A DNA stretch of 64,000 nucleotides from Piper betle (lineage: Eukaryota; Streptophyta; Magnoliopsida; Piperales; Piperaceae). The translations under genes were made by a program, and so were the position numbers. The stretch spans positions 1-64,000 of the forward strand of contig JAURVB010012431.1 of the NCBI GenBank assembly GCA_033002965.1, given 5' to 3'. Of this stretch, positions 35,417 through 48,409 are shown piece by piece. The notes under the pieces were generated by a model, which saw nothing but the letters and a program-made list of their open reading frames with translations, was not told the DNA's origin and did not search any database. How positions within the stretch are numbered: position 1 is the first letter of the stretch; each line of letters opens with the position of its first letter.

Positions 35417-36088
35417 TTGGCTGAATTCACCTACAATAACTCTTACCAAGCTAGTATAGGGATGACACCATTTGAAGCCTTATATGGTAGGCCTTGTAGA
35501 TCTCCATCGTGTTGGCTGGAGTCTACCGAAGCAGTTATAGTCGGGCCAGAGATGGTGAGGGAAGCAACTGAAAAGGTGAAACTCATTCAGCAAAGACTTA
35601 AGGCAGCTCAGGATCGACAAAAGAGTTATGCTGATACTCGAAGGAAGGACCTAGAGTTCCAAGTTGGGGAGTTTGTGTACCTAAAGACGTCTCCTACGAA
35701 GGGGGTGATCAGATTTAAAATATCAGGGAAGTTGAAGCCAAGATTCATAGGACCGTTTCCAATCCTAGATCGAGTTGGGAATTGTGCATATAAATTAGCA
35801 TTGCCACCAAGCCTAGCTGGAGTACACAATGTTTTCCATGTGTCAATGCTAAAGAAGTATGTACGGGATGAGGATCATATCATCACAAATTTTGAAGACT
35901 TAGAGCTACAATCAAATTTAACCTACGAGGAAAAGCCGATCCGCATCCTGACAAGAGAAATAAGGACACTCAGGAACAAGGAAATTCCTTTCGTAAAAGT
36001 ATTGTGGAAAAATCAGGGGTCAGAAGAAGCTACATGGGTGACTGAACAAGAAATGGCAAGGAAATACCCTAGCCTGTTTGTGGCATAG
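35417..36088 (+). pseudogene. Integrase C-terminus with intact chromodomain of A2
   Basis: One open frame of 223 residues: YNNSYQASIGMTPFEALYGR, an alpha-helical linker (EKVKLIQQRLKAAQDRQKSY), VYLKTSPTKGVIRFKISGK (SH3-like tail), LALPPSLAGVHNVFHVSMLKKYV, and a chromodomain near residues 165-223 with REIRTLRNKEIPFVKVLWKN and EEATWVTEQEMARKYPSLF. The TAG is at 36086. It is the longest unbroken pol piece in the window, but it is only the end of a polyprotein whose upstream frame is broken. Confidence 0.88.
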
Positions 36089-36192
36089 GAGTTTTATAAT
36101 TGTAGCGGCATGAACTAATCCCGAAGAAATAAATGAAGTTAATCATAATTGTTCTGTTGCGTGTTATGATATTTCGGGGACGAAATATTTCC

Positions 36193-36204
36193 AAGTTGGG
36201 GAGA
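36193..36204 (+). other. Polypurine tract of A2
   Basis: AAGTTGGGGAGA, one base before the 3' LTR start, identical to A1. Confidence 0.8.
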
Positions 36205-36205
36205 T

Positions 36206-39200
36206 TGTAAAGACCGTGAAAAAAAATTAATATATTCGACCCGGGCAGGGAAGGATCGAACAGTAGAGAATTAATATTAATTATATTATATTCTCCACCC
36301 GGTTCAGTCTACCTGGTTAAATATTTTATTCTTTACCCAGTTACCCGGTTAAAGGAATAAAATACGGGTGTTGGTGTGTTTCCACAAACCCTAGCCGTCA
36401 TTTCATTTTATAAAGGATGTCCTCAACCCTAGCCTTCATTCGCATTCTCTTCTCCTCTTCTTTACTAGCGTGTCTTCTTCTCGTCTTACGTATTCTTTCT
36501 ATCTCCCTCTTCTTAATTTTCTTGCATACATATTTTAAGTTGATAATAAGCTGTATAATCGTGAGCATTAAAGTTTAAAATCAACAATAAAGAAACTAAA
36601 CAGAAATTAAAGTTTAATTTGGCCGACGAGTCCCCTGTTTCGGTGAGATGGGTAAGCACAGGCGAGGTTGTGCCGGGAATCGGTGGCGACGGTCGTTCCG
36701 ACATCGGAAGATGATCCTACTCTCTTCATCGATCAGTGTAGGGTCAATCTCACATGTGTGGATGTCGGCCTGGGGTGGTAAATGGCCAAAAACAGAGGAT
36801 GGCGGCAAAAACAGAGGTGACGGCGGTGGGGGAAGAAATCTGGCCGTCCTAGGTGGCAACGGGTTTCAATATGGCCGGGGAAGGTAGATAGGTGGTCGAG
36901 GGTGTCGAGGCGACCACCCAATTGAGGTGGCGACGCTCGCCGGCGGTGGAATCGCTGATGCGAGCATGCCGCTAGGCAGGCGATGCGGGCGTCGACGCGG
37001 CTGGAAGACGGCCGGAGTTGGCCAGGGCGACACTGCAATGGCATGGCAGGGCTGGACGGCGGCCGGAGGTGGTCGGCGGCGGCTGGAGTGCGCCTGGAGT
37101 CGGGAACAGAGCATGCCGGAGAAGAAGAAGAAGGAAAATAATTACCTTGGGTGGCATACTTCTAAATAATACTTGACTCGATACAGCTCGAGTTAAATAA
37201 TAATACCAACTCGTAAATAACACCTGACTCGATACCGACTCGAGTTAAAAATAATTTGAACTCGTAATAAATCTTTAAAAATAATTATTTTAATGGGTTA
37301 TGGGTTAAAGTTACTAAAGTAATTAATTATTGGACGAAGGCGACATGGACATAAGTAATAAAAATACTGTAATGATAAACGGTCGATAATTAATTTGCAT
37401 AATAAAAGTGATTATATTAAATTGGACGGTTATAAGTGATTAACAATATAAAGATTTTACCTTTACCTTATTAAATTCAATATTAGGTAAATAAAAGTGA
37501 TTATTTTAAGAAGAAGTAAGTAATGTAGAAAATAGGTTATTAAACTATAGTTGGGTAGGAATCACTAACACCAAACCTAAAGAGAATAATGAAAATAAAT
37601 ATAGTTCGAAACTTTATTTAGTCAAATAATTTAAAATAATTGTATTAATAATATTTTTGAATACTACCAAATTATTTTAACTAATTTAATCGATCAAATT
37701 AATTAATTAAATTGCTGTAAATAATAGTAGCGACTAAAAATTATAACATTAAACTAAATCATCAAGATCGGGGTTGAGTAATTATCATTGCAAAGGAAAT
37801 TAAATACTTGTTGATTAGTAATAATTATTTTATTTATTGTTAAGAATTAATTATGATTAGATAATTAATTCAAAATGTAAAGTAGGATTTAAATGATTTT
37901 GTCACAGGAATAATTAATTATCTCACTAGATTTGTTAATAATTCAATATTTAATATTTTTGGAAATGATATATATATTAGATATTTAGTTGCATGCATTC
38001 CTACTCGAATAAAATTATACTTATATATAATTTCATATTCTCGTTCAGATTACGATCATTGGTCACAGCTGCGAGTTCGAAATACCTAGGTCCGTATAAT
38101 CATTTGATATGTTATACTTTCCCTTATTGGCAACCCTGGTCAGCCTGAGCCTAGATTCGACTACCATGCGCTGTAACGCAATCAGGGTCAAGGAATTGAC
38201 TCAGTCCGACACAGGGCCGCACCTTTAAAATTACTATGTGTGTTACTATGTGTGTGCTTATAATTAATTGAAATGTTGTATTGTCCGTATAATTATTTGA
38301 AATTTTGTATTTTTCCCAAATTGGTATAATTATATGAAATTGTGTATTTTTTAAACTGGTAGCCTTTGTCAGCACTAATCCCAAAATGAATAGGAGGACC
38401 ACCTAATCTCAGAATGAGCTGGGAGGCAATTTTCTAATCTTAGAATGAACTAGGAGACCATACTAACCTCAAAATAAATGTTGGGACCACCTAATCTCAG
38501 AATGAGCTGGGAGACAAATTTTCTAATCTCAAAATGAACTGGGAGACCATGACTAACCTCAAAATGAATTGGGGAACCACCTAATCTTAGAATGAGCTGG
38601 GAGACAATTTCTAATGTCAGAATGAACTGGGAGACCATTACTAACCTCAAAATAAATTGGGGGACCACCTAATCTCAGAATGAGCTGGGAGACAATTTTC
38701 TAATCTCTGAATGAGCTGGGAGAAAATTTTCTAATCTCAGAATGAACTAGGAGACCTTGACTAACCTGAAAATGAATTGGGGGACCACCTAATCTCAGAA
38801 TGAGCTGGGAGACAATTTTCTAATCTAAGAATGAACTGGGAGACCATGACTAACCTCAAAATGAATTGGGGGCCACCTAATCTTAGAATGAGTTGGGAGA
38901 CAATTTTCTAATCTCGGAATGAACTGGGAGACCATGACTAACCTCAAAATGAATTGGGGAACCATGACTAATCTCAAAATGAATTGGGAGACCACCCAAT
39001 CTTAGAATGAGCTGGGAGACGATTTCTAATCTCAGAATGAATTGGGAGACCATGACTAATCTCAAAATGAATTGGGAGACCACCTAATCTCAGAGTGAGC
39101 TGGGAGACATTTTCTAATCTCAGAATGAGCTGGGAGTCGACTTTTACTAATTTGAGAATGATTTGAGAGACAAGTTACTAATCTCAAAATGACCTGAGGG

Positions 39201-39576
39201 ATAATTACTCTGTACTTGTGTAATAATAATAATAAAAACGAGTGAAATGATATAGAAATTATATTGACTTGTTTCATTTAATTATGCGGCTTTGTGGTTT
39301 TATCACTAACATGGTTCTTTTACCAACCCAGGTACGGTGAATCGATAATAAAGTTGGACTTCCTTATTATTCTCTTGTGTTACAAATGTGGTTATGGGAA
39401 ACGGTCCGAGACTGTGGGACAGTTATTTTAAATTTTAGAGAACATGATTTATTGTTATGATTTATATTATATGTTGCAAGACTATTTGCTGTATTTAAAT
39501 TCATGTTCTGGACGGTTACATTTATATTAACTATATTTTTAAGTAACACCCGGTCCGGTTCGGGCAGGTCGTTACA
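36206..39576 (+). repeat. 3' LTR of A2, 3,371 bp
   Basis: It starts TGTAAAGACCGTG and ends GGTCGTTACA. It matches the 5' LTR but has a longer array and lacks the segment with the GCGGAATTGCC hairpin and splice-like donor (near 39300). GC-rich segment 36640-37110 on the sense strand; palindromes at 37173-37196 and 37224-37248. Confidence 0.92.
38385..39200 (+). repeat. 90-bp higher-order tandem array in the A2 3' LTR
   Basis: Same 31+31+28 bp monomers as the 5' LTR array, about 300 bp longer (near nine units). Read antisense, the monomers encode repeats such as MVSQFILRL; these are by-products of the repeat. Confidence 0.9.
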
Positions 39577-39581
39577 AAAGT

Positions 39582-42500
39582 GGATCTCAAGCTTCGAGGA
39601 GGTTTAAGACAGGCAACCATACAGGGTTTCATCACATACGCATGCTGATTCATTTTAGCATAGAGAGACTTTAAAACTTAAGGATTCTATATGATCACCC
39701 CTGGCTACAATAGAGGCAAAACCTCCCCTGCGACTATGAGTGGTGACTCTTAAAAATGCTAATGATCACTCTCAACTATAGAAGAGGCGCACCCCGGCTA
39801 CAGTCTTGACATTGCACATTGTGACATGAACCTTTTCTTACTACTTAGTTTAAGTGATTTGTTACATTTCTTAATTGCTTACAAGCGGATGAATGCAGAG
39901 AATTTGAACAAAGGTCGTGGTTACCTGTTCCACATACCCAACATGTGCAAGAAAATTAAATAATTAAACACAGCATCATCGGATGCCAGGACATCAAACC
40001 CTAACACTCGGACTTCACATGGGTCTTCAAGCAGTGCAAACCATATGCTCCTCCTACCCATGTTTCTTTATCACACACTCACACAACTACAACAAATATG
40101 TTTCGCGTACCTGATAAGCTCATCATCGTGTTCTAGGACTTTGCAAAATGATAATGTAATGATATATAAAGCTTGCAAAAGATAGTTAGAGTGCCCCAAA
40201 GTGTATCTGCACCATAATGATAATGTAATGATATATAAAGCACACATGCACAATAACAATCAATTGACTTATCCCGAAACATACAAGTTCATACAACTTT
40301 AGGGCTTATTTCAGTCACATGCTACATCTCAATTTCATATCAACTCGGTAATTAACACAAATACAACACGAAATCCCCCTCCATGAGCCAGTCTGATCCA
40401 TCCGCCTACGCCAGTCAACAAGACTAAACACCTACATATATTAGAGAAAAATGTCAGCAATCAAAGAATTGATTACTGGTCCTGTAGAGACTAGGAATAT
40501 AGCATTACTGGCAAATGGGTATCTAAACACCCACGAAAAAGTTGTAGAAACTTCGAGAATCATACAGGGTGGTAAGCGAAGGCCGATGCGGCCACATATC
40601 ATACCATAATTGCCTACAAAGAGGCATCTTACAAACATATAAACATACATATATCACTTACGCCCTCACATCTTCCATATATCACCTGCCACAGTACCCA
40701 TGTGGCTCAGAACCAATGTGTCACAATTTTCGGAAATGCGCTGCATTCGCAATACCCTATATACATTGCACCACTTAAGGGTAGAAGGGGTACTAGTGCA
40801 ATTTGCATATCTCCATACCACTCACTCTCTTATTCGTGAAATCCGTAAAAATGCACGTACTTATATAATAGGCTTAGGGAAGAGGCTTGTATCATACATT
40901 TCTGGAGCTTCAGTTTAAAAACCAATATAGGGATCTCATCCTTGTAGTTTTATTAAACATACGATAAAATGCGACTAAATGGCCAGGTATTGGAGGGATC
41001 CAATAAAAGTGCCGCTGACACCATCCTATCATTTAAAACACGATTAAACGTGTCACTGAAGAGCCAAACATAAGGGTGAAGCAAGAGAGTCCTACAGACT
41101 TGGATGAGTGGAGCCCTACGTCCTAAATCGATGAGCTCAACCCGCGTAACCTAATAGGAGATGGAATCCAAATCATAATCGGATTACACTGGCACACAAG
41201 ATGAGGCAAAGCCTCCACACATGTACAATATGTAAAACTTAATTAACTTACTTATTTTGCTTAGTGATGGGTTAAACCTCATTAGGTAGTTTAATTTAAG
41301 GTTTGGAGTTATAATTCTACTTAGTGCATGATTTCATGCTTAGGGTTTTATCATCGGACTTAATCGGACGATTTTTCGGACAGACCAAATGGTATCCGAT
41401 TAATCTAAAATTTGAACCCCTAGTTCAAGACACCCTAAGGGTCTGTCATAAATATTAACAAGTGATAATATGTGGATTATCATGTTGATTGAGGTTAATT
41501 AAGGTCGGATTAATGTGCTGTAAACAGTACTCCATCACTGTACATCAAACTTCAAAATTTCGGCCCATGGGCCTGAGAAGTCCAAATGGGCTTGGGTCAA
41601 TTGGAATAGTTATATAACACTTGAAAGATTAGCCCATTAATATTTCAGGTCTAATTTCCTTGTAATTGGGCCTAGGTAATCTTTCTAATCTTGATTTCTG
41701 ATTTAGTGATTTCTGTAATTTACCCAACTACGGTAGAATTAGAAAATTCTACTGAATTAAATACATACCCAAATGCTCCAAAAATTGACATAGACAATAT
41801 TAGGATACTTAGTAAACTCTGTAATTTATTATATAATTTTCCCACAGATGAATATATTTTCCACAGATTTTTCAATTCAAATAATAGAAATAGGATTATG
41901 AACTTAGTTCATGTGTACTCCAAAATTCCGATCCAATTAACCATTAGAATGAATTTTTTTAGCTTTAAAATTTTCAACGTTAGATAAAACAATTATTGGT
42001 TTATTAGGTAATTTTTATAGATTTTTATGTGATCTAATTTTTAACCAAACATTTAACTAAACACACAACATAAGCAGTCAACACAGAACATATCAGATGC
42101 ACACAATGTTTCATTAATTTTGTTCAGGCCTTAGTTGAGGCAATTTTAGTATGGTAAATTTATGATATTAAGATCACAACATTATTAACATATGATCATA
42201 AGATATATTATGAAATTAAAATCATAACAAGGTATAAAAATTGGGGAAATGGGTGATCAGGTCACTGAAACCTTGAAAGCTGCCACCTTTAATCAAATTT
42301 TGGACCTTATCATGATCCTCCATGCCAAATCAGTCGACATGCTCAATATATAACTTGTATATCTATCTTGTGTGAAAATAAAAAGACCAAGATCATACAA
42401 ATCTGACATCTAAAACATGAGTTATGAATTTTATGCTCAACTAGTGCAGATCTGGACACACAAATGATACAAAAATCATAACTATTTATCTACCCATTGA

Positions 42501-43425
42501 TAATGACATGAAACTACCTCTTAAAATTCTTTAAGAGGCATATCTACATGGTAAAAATATAATAAAAATGATAAATGACAATATCTATACATGAAACAGC
42601 AACCCAAACAAGAATCATCAACCAAAATCGGGAAAGAACATACCTTTAACGGTTCAAGGGGAGGTCACTTGGAGTTTTCCCACTCCAAGTCCTTCAACCC
42701 TTGAAAGAAGAACATTTTGGAAGGCCAAAGAAGGATAGAGAGAGCTCAAAGAGTGGAGAAGAAGGTTGGGAGAAGGAGTGGAAAGGTGAGGGAATGGGTG
42801 GATTTTATAGAAGAAGGGTGGTTGGTTTGGTGATGTCATAGGTATGGGTACCATACCTAAAGAGGTATGGGTTGGCTTGGTGATGTCATAGAGGTATGGG
42901 TGTCATACCTATAGAGGTATGGGTGTCATACCTATAGAGGTATGGGTGTCATACTTATAGGGGTATGGGTGTCATACCTATAGATGTATGGGTTGGGTTA
43001 GCTAAAGAAGTATGGGTTGGGTTAGCTAAAAGAGGTACGGGTTAGGTTATCTCCAAACCCAAAAACTTAGGGTTTAACCCTAAAGCGATCAGGTCCATCT
43101 CGGGAATTGCACTGTAGGTCCCAAAAGGGGTTAGGACAGTATGAATAGGTTATCAAACACACAAAAGACATGAGAGGGACACAGATCCTAACATCTAACT
43201 ATATACGATTAAATTGGACCAAACATGAACAACAATAACAAAAACTGGGTGTGCCACATCCAAACAGGCGTACCGAGCGCTGAAGGAGGCTAAGGCCGGG
43301 CAACTCATACATACCTAGATACCATACATAAATACGCTGACAAAATAGCCGATTAAGCAACTCAATCCGGGTCACGACCAGACTGAAATTAAAACCATTG
43401 GGCAAAAAACCTCGTCGTTTTATTG
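39582..43425 (-). repeat. C-like LTR (D) on the minus strand, right piece
   Basis: Continues the piece at 30133-30231. It shares with the C LTRs a block with ACCTACATATATTA...TCAGCAATC...TTACTGGTCC (near 40430) and GGGATCTCATCCTTGTAGTT (near 40930), in the minus orientation. Beyond 41200 it is diverged and AT-rich. The right edge is inferred from where C LTR sequence resumes and may be off by some tens of bases. ORFs such as 41691-41987 and 42654-42854 have no recognisable domain. Confidence 0.6.
42883..43000. repeat. 23-bp minisatellite, each unit a hairpin
   Basis: Units of GAGGTATGGGTGTCATACC plus TATA repeat about four to five times with small changes. GGTATG and CATACC in each unit are reverse complements around GGTGT. 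Confidence 0.82.
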
Positions 43426-44785
43426 CTTATTAATATTAATCTTATTCATGTTTACTAAATTTTATTTATTTATTTATTTAATTGTTCATTACATGTATGT
43501 TATTATTTATTTGTATTTAATTATGTTTTCATTATTGGATAACATGATATTATTATTATTCATGATTAATTAATTATATGTTTACTAATACGTGTATATG
43601 AGATATTTATTATTCATGTTTTCATTATTTACTCATGTTTAGCCGTGTATTTATATTGTATAATGATATTATTATTTTATGATTAGTGTATTTATTTATT
43701 AGAGAATTATTCATTAGTGTATTTAACGTAGATGATGTGAGCACACACCACAATCATGCATCACATAGAGATGCCAGTATTTTATTTAAAAACGGGTTTC
43801 GATGTAGGTTCCGGAGTCCAAAGTCGCCGTAGATGTATCAATGCGCTTCGAGATTGTACCATACATCCGTAAGACTCTACCTTTGCTTGATCTCGGCTTG
43901 TCTCCTTTCATGTCGAGTTTAACCATGTTTTAGATGTGGGACGTCATCGGCGGTGTTCTTTCGAATCCCTCTGATGTTGGGCCATTTAACCATGTTTTCT
44001 ACACATATTTAATAAGACTTCAAGGTTTAGACCCCTTGATGGTTTTCGAAAGATATGATCCAGAAACTAACTATTAAATCCGCTCCAAAGCCTCTATGTA
44101 TAAATATGAGGGTTTATGGCTTTTACGACTAAGGGTGTGTACAAGATGTATGGACTACATTAGTACTCCTTCAAACCCTGAGGTAGTGTTGAGTATGAGG
44201 ATATTGCGTAACACAATACATTTCCAAAATTTGTGGCACTAACTTAGCCATTCCTTTTGCCACTCGAGTAGCGTGGAGGGTGTAATATGGAGAATGTGAG
44301 GGCATAAGTGTTGTATCTATGACTATGAATATTAGCTATGCATGCACGCCGACACTTGTTTAAGTATGTTTGCTTACCGCCCAGTGTGAGACAACTATGA
44401 AGTTTCCTAAGTTTCTGTGCAATGGAATACCCATTTGCCAGTTTATACTAGTTATTTTTCTTACAACTAACATTGTTTACTGACTATTTTTATATATATA
44501 TATATATATATATAGGTCTTGCAATCCTGAGTCGTCCTGGTGGGAGGACTAGATGAACGCTACGCACACTTGAGTTCAGCGTAATTATTTTCTTTCTTAC
44601 TTTTAGTTATATTTGATGTGTTTTGACTTATATTTAACAATGTCTTCCATTCTCATGACGCCAAGCGGGGTGCTTCGTTCTATTTTATCAATCGAGTTTT
44701 ACCGACCAACAACTGTAGACATGAATCAACTCAATCATAATATTTCTAATTCGGTTCTTAGGTGAACTGAAATCGGGGTGTTACA
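43426..44785 (+). repeat. C-family 3' LTR, right part
   Basis: AT-rich start matching the complement of 46400-46900, then GATGTGAGCA, GGAGTCCAAAG, a block with GGTAGTGTTGAGTATGAGGA, a TATA-rich stretch (44489-44514) and the end GTTCTTAGGTGAACTGAAAT, CGGGGTGTTACA. With 28687-30132 it makes a C LTR of about 2.8 kb. Confidence 0.75.
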
Positions 44786-44839
44786 TATATGCATACATAC
44801 ATATGTATGTATGTATGTATGTGTGTGTGTGATGAAATA

Positions 44840-44889
<50 letters not shown>

Positions 44890-45260
44890 ATTGGTTACGC
44901 TCACCCATGTTGTAAAGAGTATTCTATACACCCATTAAATTTGGGTTGTCCGATTACGCAAACGACCCAGATTGAATCAAAAGAAAATTTACAGTGTAGT
45001 TGTTACTGGAAGAGTGCAACTTGGATGGCGGTCCCTCATGGCCAGATCTGCTAACTGAAGGCTTGTTTTGACTGAGAGTGGCTGGATCCACTGCCATACT
45101 AAAGAAAAAATATATAGTTGTCAACGAATTTTCTTTTCATAAAAAAATGGAAGCCGATCCAGCCTCCGGTGGCTAGATGCGACCGGTCTAGCCGTACCCC
45201 CTAGATCCGGGTGAGTGGAGGACTAACTCAGTACATCTGGCTAGATGCAGCTACTATATA
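44786..45260. other. Spacer with microsatellites, no gene seen
   Basis: Holds short GTAT and GT repeats (44796-44830) and an (AT)n tract at 44843-44887, then about 370 bp of unassigned sequence. ORF 44839-45054 starts inside the AT repeat and is spurious. Confidence 0.6.
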
Positions 45261-48200
45261 TGTAACACCCCTATTTCGGTTCACCTAAGAACTAGATCAG
45301 AAATGTTACGATCGAGTCGAGTCATGTTTAATATTGTTGGTCAATCAGACTCGATCGATAAAATAGATCAAAATAACCCTCTTGGTGTCATAAGAGTGGA
45401 AGACATTGTCAAATAAGCATCAAAACACATCAAATATAATTAAATGCAAGAAAGTAAATATTGTGTTGAGCTAAAGTGTGTGTAGCGTTTATCTGTACTA
45501 CCACCAAAGTCTACTCAGGATTTGCATGACCTACATATATTATATGAAAATCGTCACTAACGAATGTTACTGGTCAAAAGAATAACAAATAAAATCTGGC
45601 AAATAGGTATTCCATTACCTATGAAAACTTATGTAACTTCAAAATAGCCTCACACTTGGAGGTAAGCAAACATACTTAAGCAATTGCCGGCTCACATGCA
45701 CGGCTTATAATCATATTCATACATGCATACAATGCTTACGCCCTCACACCTTCCATATCACCCTACCACGGTACTCGAGTGGCAAAAGGAACAATTAAGT
45801 TAGTGCCACATATTCCAAAAATGCACTGCATTACGCAGTACCATCATACACCGCACTACCTCATGGTTTGAAGGAGTACTAGTGCGATTCATACATATCT
45901 CCATACCGCTCACTCTCTTATTCGTGAAATCCATAAAAATGCGCATACTTATATAATAGGCTTAGGAAAGAGGCTTATATCATAAATTTCTATAGCTTAA
46001 GTTCTAAAACCAACAAGGGATCTCATCCTTGTAGTTTTATTAAACATGCATAGAAAATACAGCTAAATGGCCCGACATCGGAGGGATTCGATAAAACTCC
46101 GCCGATGCCATCATGCATCTAAGACACGATCAAACTCTACAAACAAGGAGTCAAGCAGAGAGAGAGTGTCCTACGGACCTGTGGTCCAAGCTCCAAGCAT
46201 ATCTGCACATCTACGGTGAGCTCGGACTCCGAAACCTACATCGGAACCCACTACTAAGTAAAATACTAACATCCCTATATGATGCATGCTCGTGGTGTAT
46301 GCTCATATCATCAATACATCCTAATAAAAAGACTATATTAAATAAACATATTGTTAAACACACAATACATAAATCGAGACATAATAAAGAGAATAACTAA
46401 TAATAAATAATAAATAAATAAATACATACAATCATGAATAAACAGATAGATAATAAATATATAAAAAAATCAATACTCTAATCATAAAATAATTATATTG
46501 TATACTATATACGTAAATGGCTAAACACGAGTAAATATTATATATACCCGTGTCAATAATCATGTAAACAATTAAATAAATAAATACATAATCATTTTAT
46601 AAATAAATAAATAAATAAATATTTAATTTTATTAAACATGAATAATAATAATAATATCATAGTCATCATTACAGAATACGTAATTAAATACAATTAAATA
46701 ACAACATACATGCAAACGAACAAATAAATAAATAAATATATGCAATTTAGTTAATATAAAAAAACTAACATTAATAAGTAAATATAATATTAATAATAAC
46801 AAATATTCATGTAAACATACATCATATAAGATAAACATATAAATAAAAATAAATACATAATAATGAATAAATAATTAATTAAATAATTAAATAAAACAAT
46901 AAATAAGGAAAATCATCATAACATCTAATAATGCTAAATCATGTGAATATGCTTCTAAACTAACATAGAAGTGCTCAACTTACAAAAAACGGTGCAAAAA
47001 CAAACGAAAACAGTCCGAAAATGAGCTGAACGGGACCAAACCGAGTTGAACCAAACCAAAAACGAGCTGAACCAACTCGGTCTGGGTAAACTGAAAACTG
47101 GGCTGGGTTGACTAGGCGGACATGAATTGGACATGACTCGGGCTTGGACTGGCAGACTCGACATGGCCAGACGGATGCGATCACAGGAAGGTGGACGCAG
47201 TTATGAGCAAGCGGCGCGATCGTGACCAGGTGGACGCAATCGACGAGCAGGAGGCTGCGAACCTGGCAAACAGGCTGGACGAGGCGGCCCTTGCCCGTCG
47301 CTGAAAAACACTGACGGCGGCACAGCTGGAGTCACCGCCGGTTAGGATCAGTAGGTGGCGTCAAGATGAAGGTGGTGGTGGTGACGACCGGCGGATTCCG
47401 GCCACTTGCTGCCCAGAAAACAGCAAGAAGGGGGTGGATCACCGCTGAGTGCAGCAACATCGGCGGCAGCAATCGCAGCCGCGGCGGTCATGGTTGGTGG
47501 TCTCAAACTATAGATCTTGGAAAGGGGAAGCGGTCGGGGTGGTCCGCTTCGCCGGAGGACACTTGTCGGCACCGGAAAGCGGTCCGAACGGGTGGCGGAG
47601 GCAACGAAAACAACTCTGTAAACACCATCACCGGCGTCAACTATGGCGGCTTCGGTGGTAATCGTGGGTACGAACTAATAGCTGGCGAGCCGAAGTGGCC
47701 GGGGGTGAGGCAGAGACTCGCCAGCGGCGAGCCGAAGTGGCGGCGGCATAGGGGTGTAACTCTGAAAATGGGAGTAAAAACAGCTCGAAATCAATGCATG
47801 AATTTAGCGCAGAGTGGACGACCCAAATCATGCCACGTGGCACAATCCAGACATCTGACAACTCGTAGCCTAGTGGGGCCCACCTATGTGTATGTGCAAT
47901 ATACATATGGACAGAAAGCTCGGATCGAGGCCGTCTAAAGTCAAAACTGACTCGAGTCCTAAAAGTGACTCTATAGGTGAGAATCAAGGCAAAAAGGCTA
48001 AATGGGCCTCCAACCCTGAACTTGATCAAGCTGGGCCCACAAGGGCAATATCTAGTGATCTAAAATTCTTATGATGCATGTAAATGAAATACCCAGAAAA
48101 TCCCAAAAGGATGCTAAACACTGAAACGGCCTAGATCTAGGCCTAAAATCTTGACTAACTCATAAAAATCATATGTATACCTAACGTATACACTAATGAC

Positions 48201-48404
48201 TCATGCTCTACTATATCATAACTGAAACTATTATATGTATGTCGGGTATACTCAACCTCAATAACATGCTCATATGGCCATTTGGTCCTCATACTCATAT
48301 TCATAAAATTGTGTTGGCTCGAGCTCACTCGAATCGATTCGAGACTGCCCGAATTAAAAAAACTAAAATCGGATAAAACCCTAACCTAAAAATGGGGCTT
48401 TACA
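45261..48404 (-). mobile_element. Solo C-family LTR (minus strand), 3,144 bp
   Basis: On the plus strand it starts TGTAACACCCC and ends GGGGCTTTACA. ATATA flanks both sides (45256-45260 and 48405-48409); since the site is AT-rich this is supportive, not decisive. No PBS or coding region is attached. A GC-rich part (47200-47760) has overlapping ORFs on both strands, including 47366-47938, without a recognisable domain. Confidence 0.85.
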
Positions 48405-48409
48405 ATATA

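Larger units (their letters stand above)
30232..39576 (+). mobile_element. LTR retrotransposon A2, Ty3/gypsy chromovirus, internally deleted
   Basis: 5' LTR 30232-33237, PBS 33240-33251, internal region with gag, RNase H, integrase and chromodomain, polypurine tract, 3' LTR 36206-39576. Target duplications differ by one base (GAAGT/AAAGT), fitting a single insertion that has since mutated. Two internal deletions removed the gag C-terminus with protease and most of RT. The second joins ...SKVP to VLTLPNG; A1 has ACCAGTCTTGAC at the right side, and the shared ACCAG suggests microhomology-mediated loss. Confidence 0.92.

Noticed and set aside
44839..45054. 71-codon ORF beginning MHIYIYIYIY
   Set aside because: Its first half is translation of an AT microsatellite.
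47366..47938. 190-codon ORF as a host gene
   Set aside because: It lies inside a solo C LTR with target duplications, has a GC-rich composition and no recognisable domain, and overlaps antisense ORFs.
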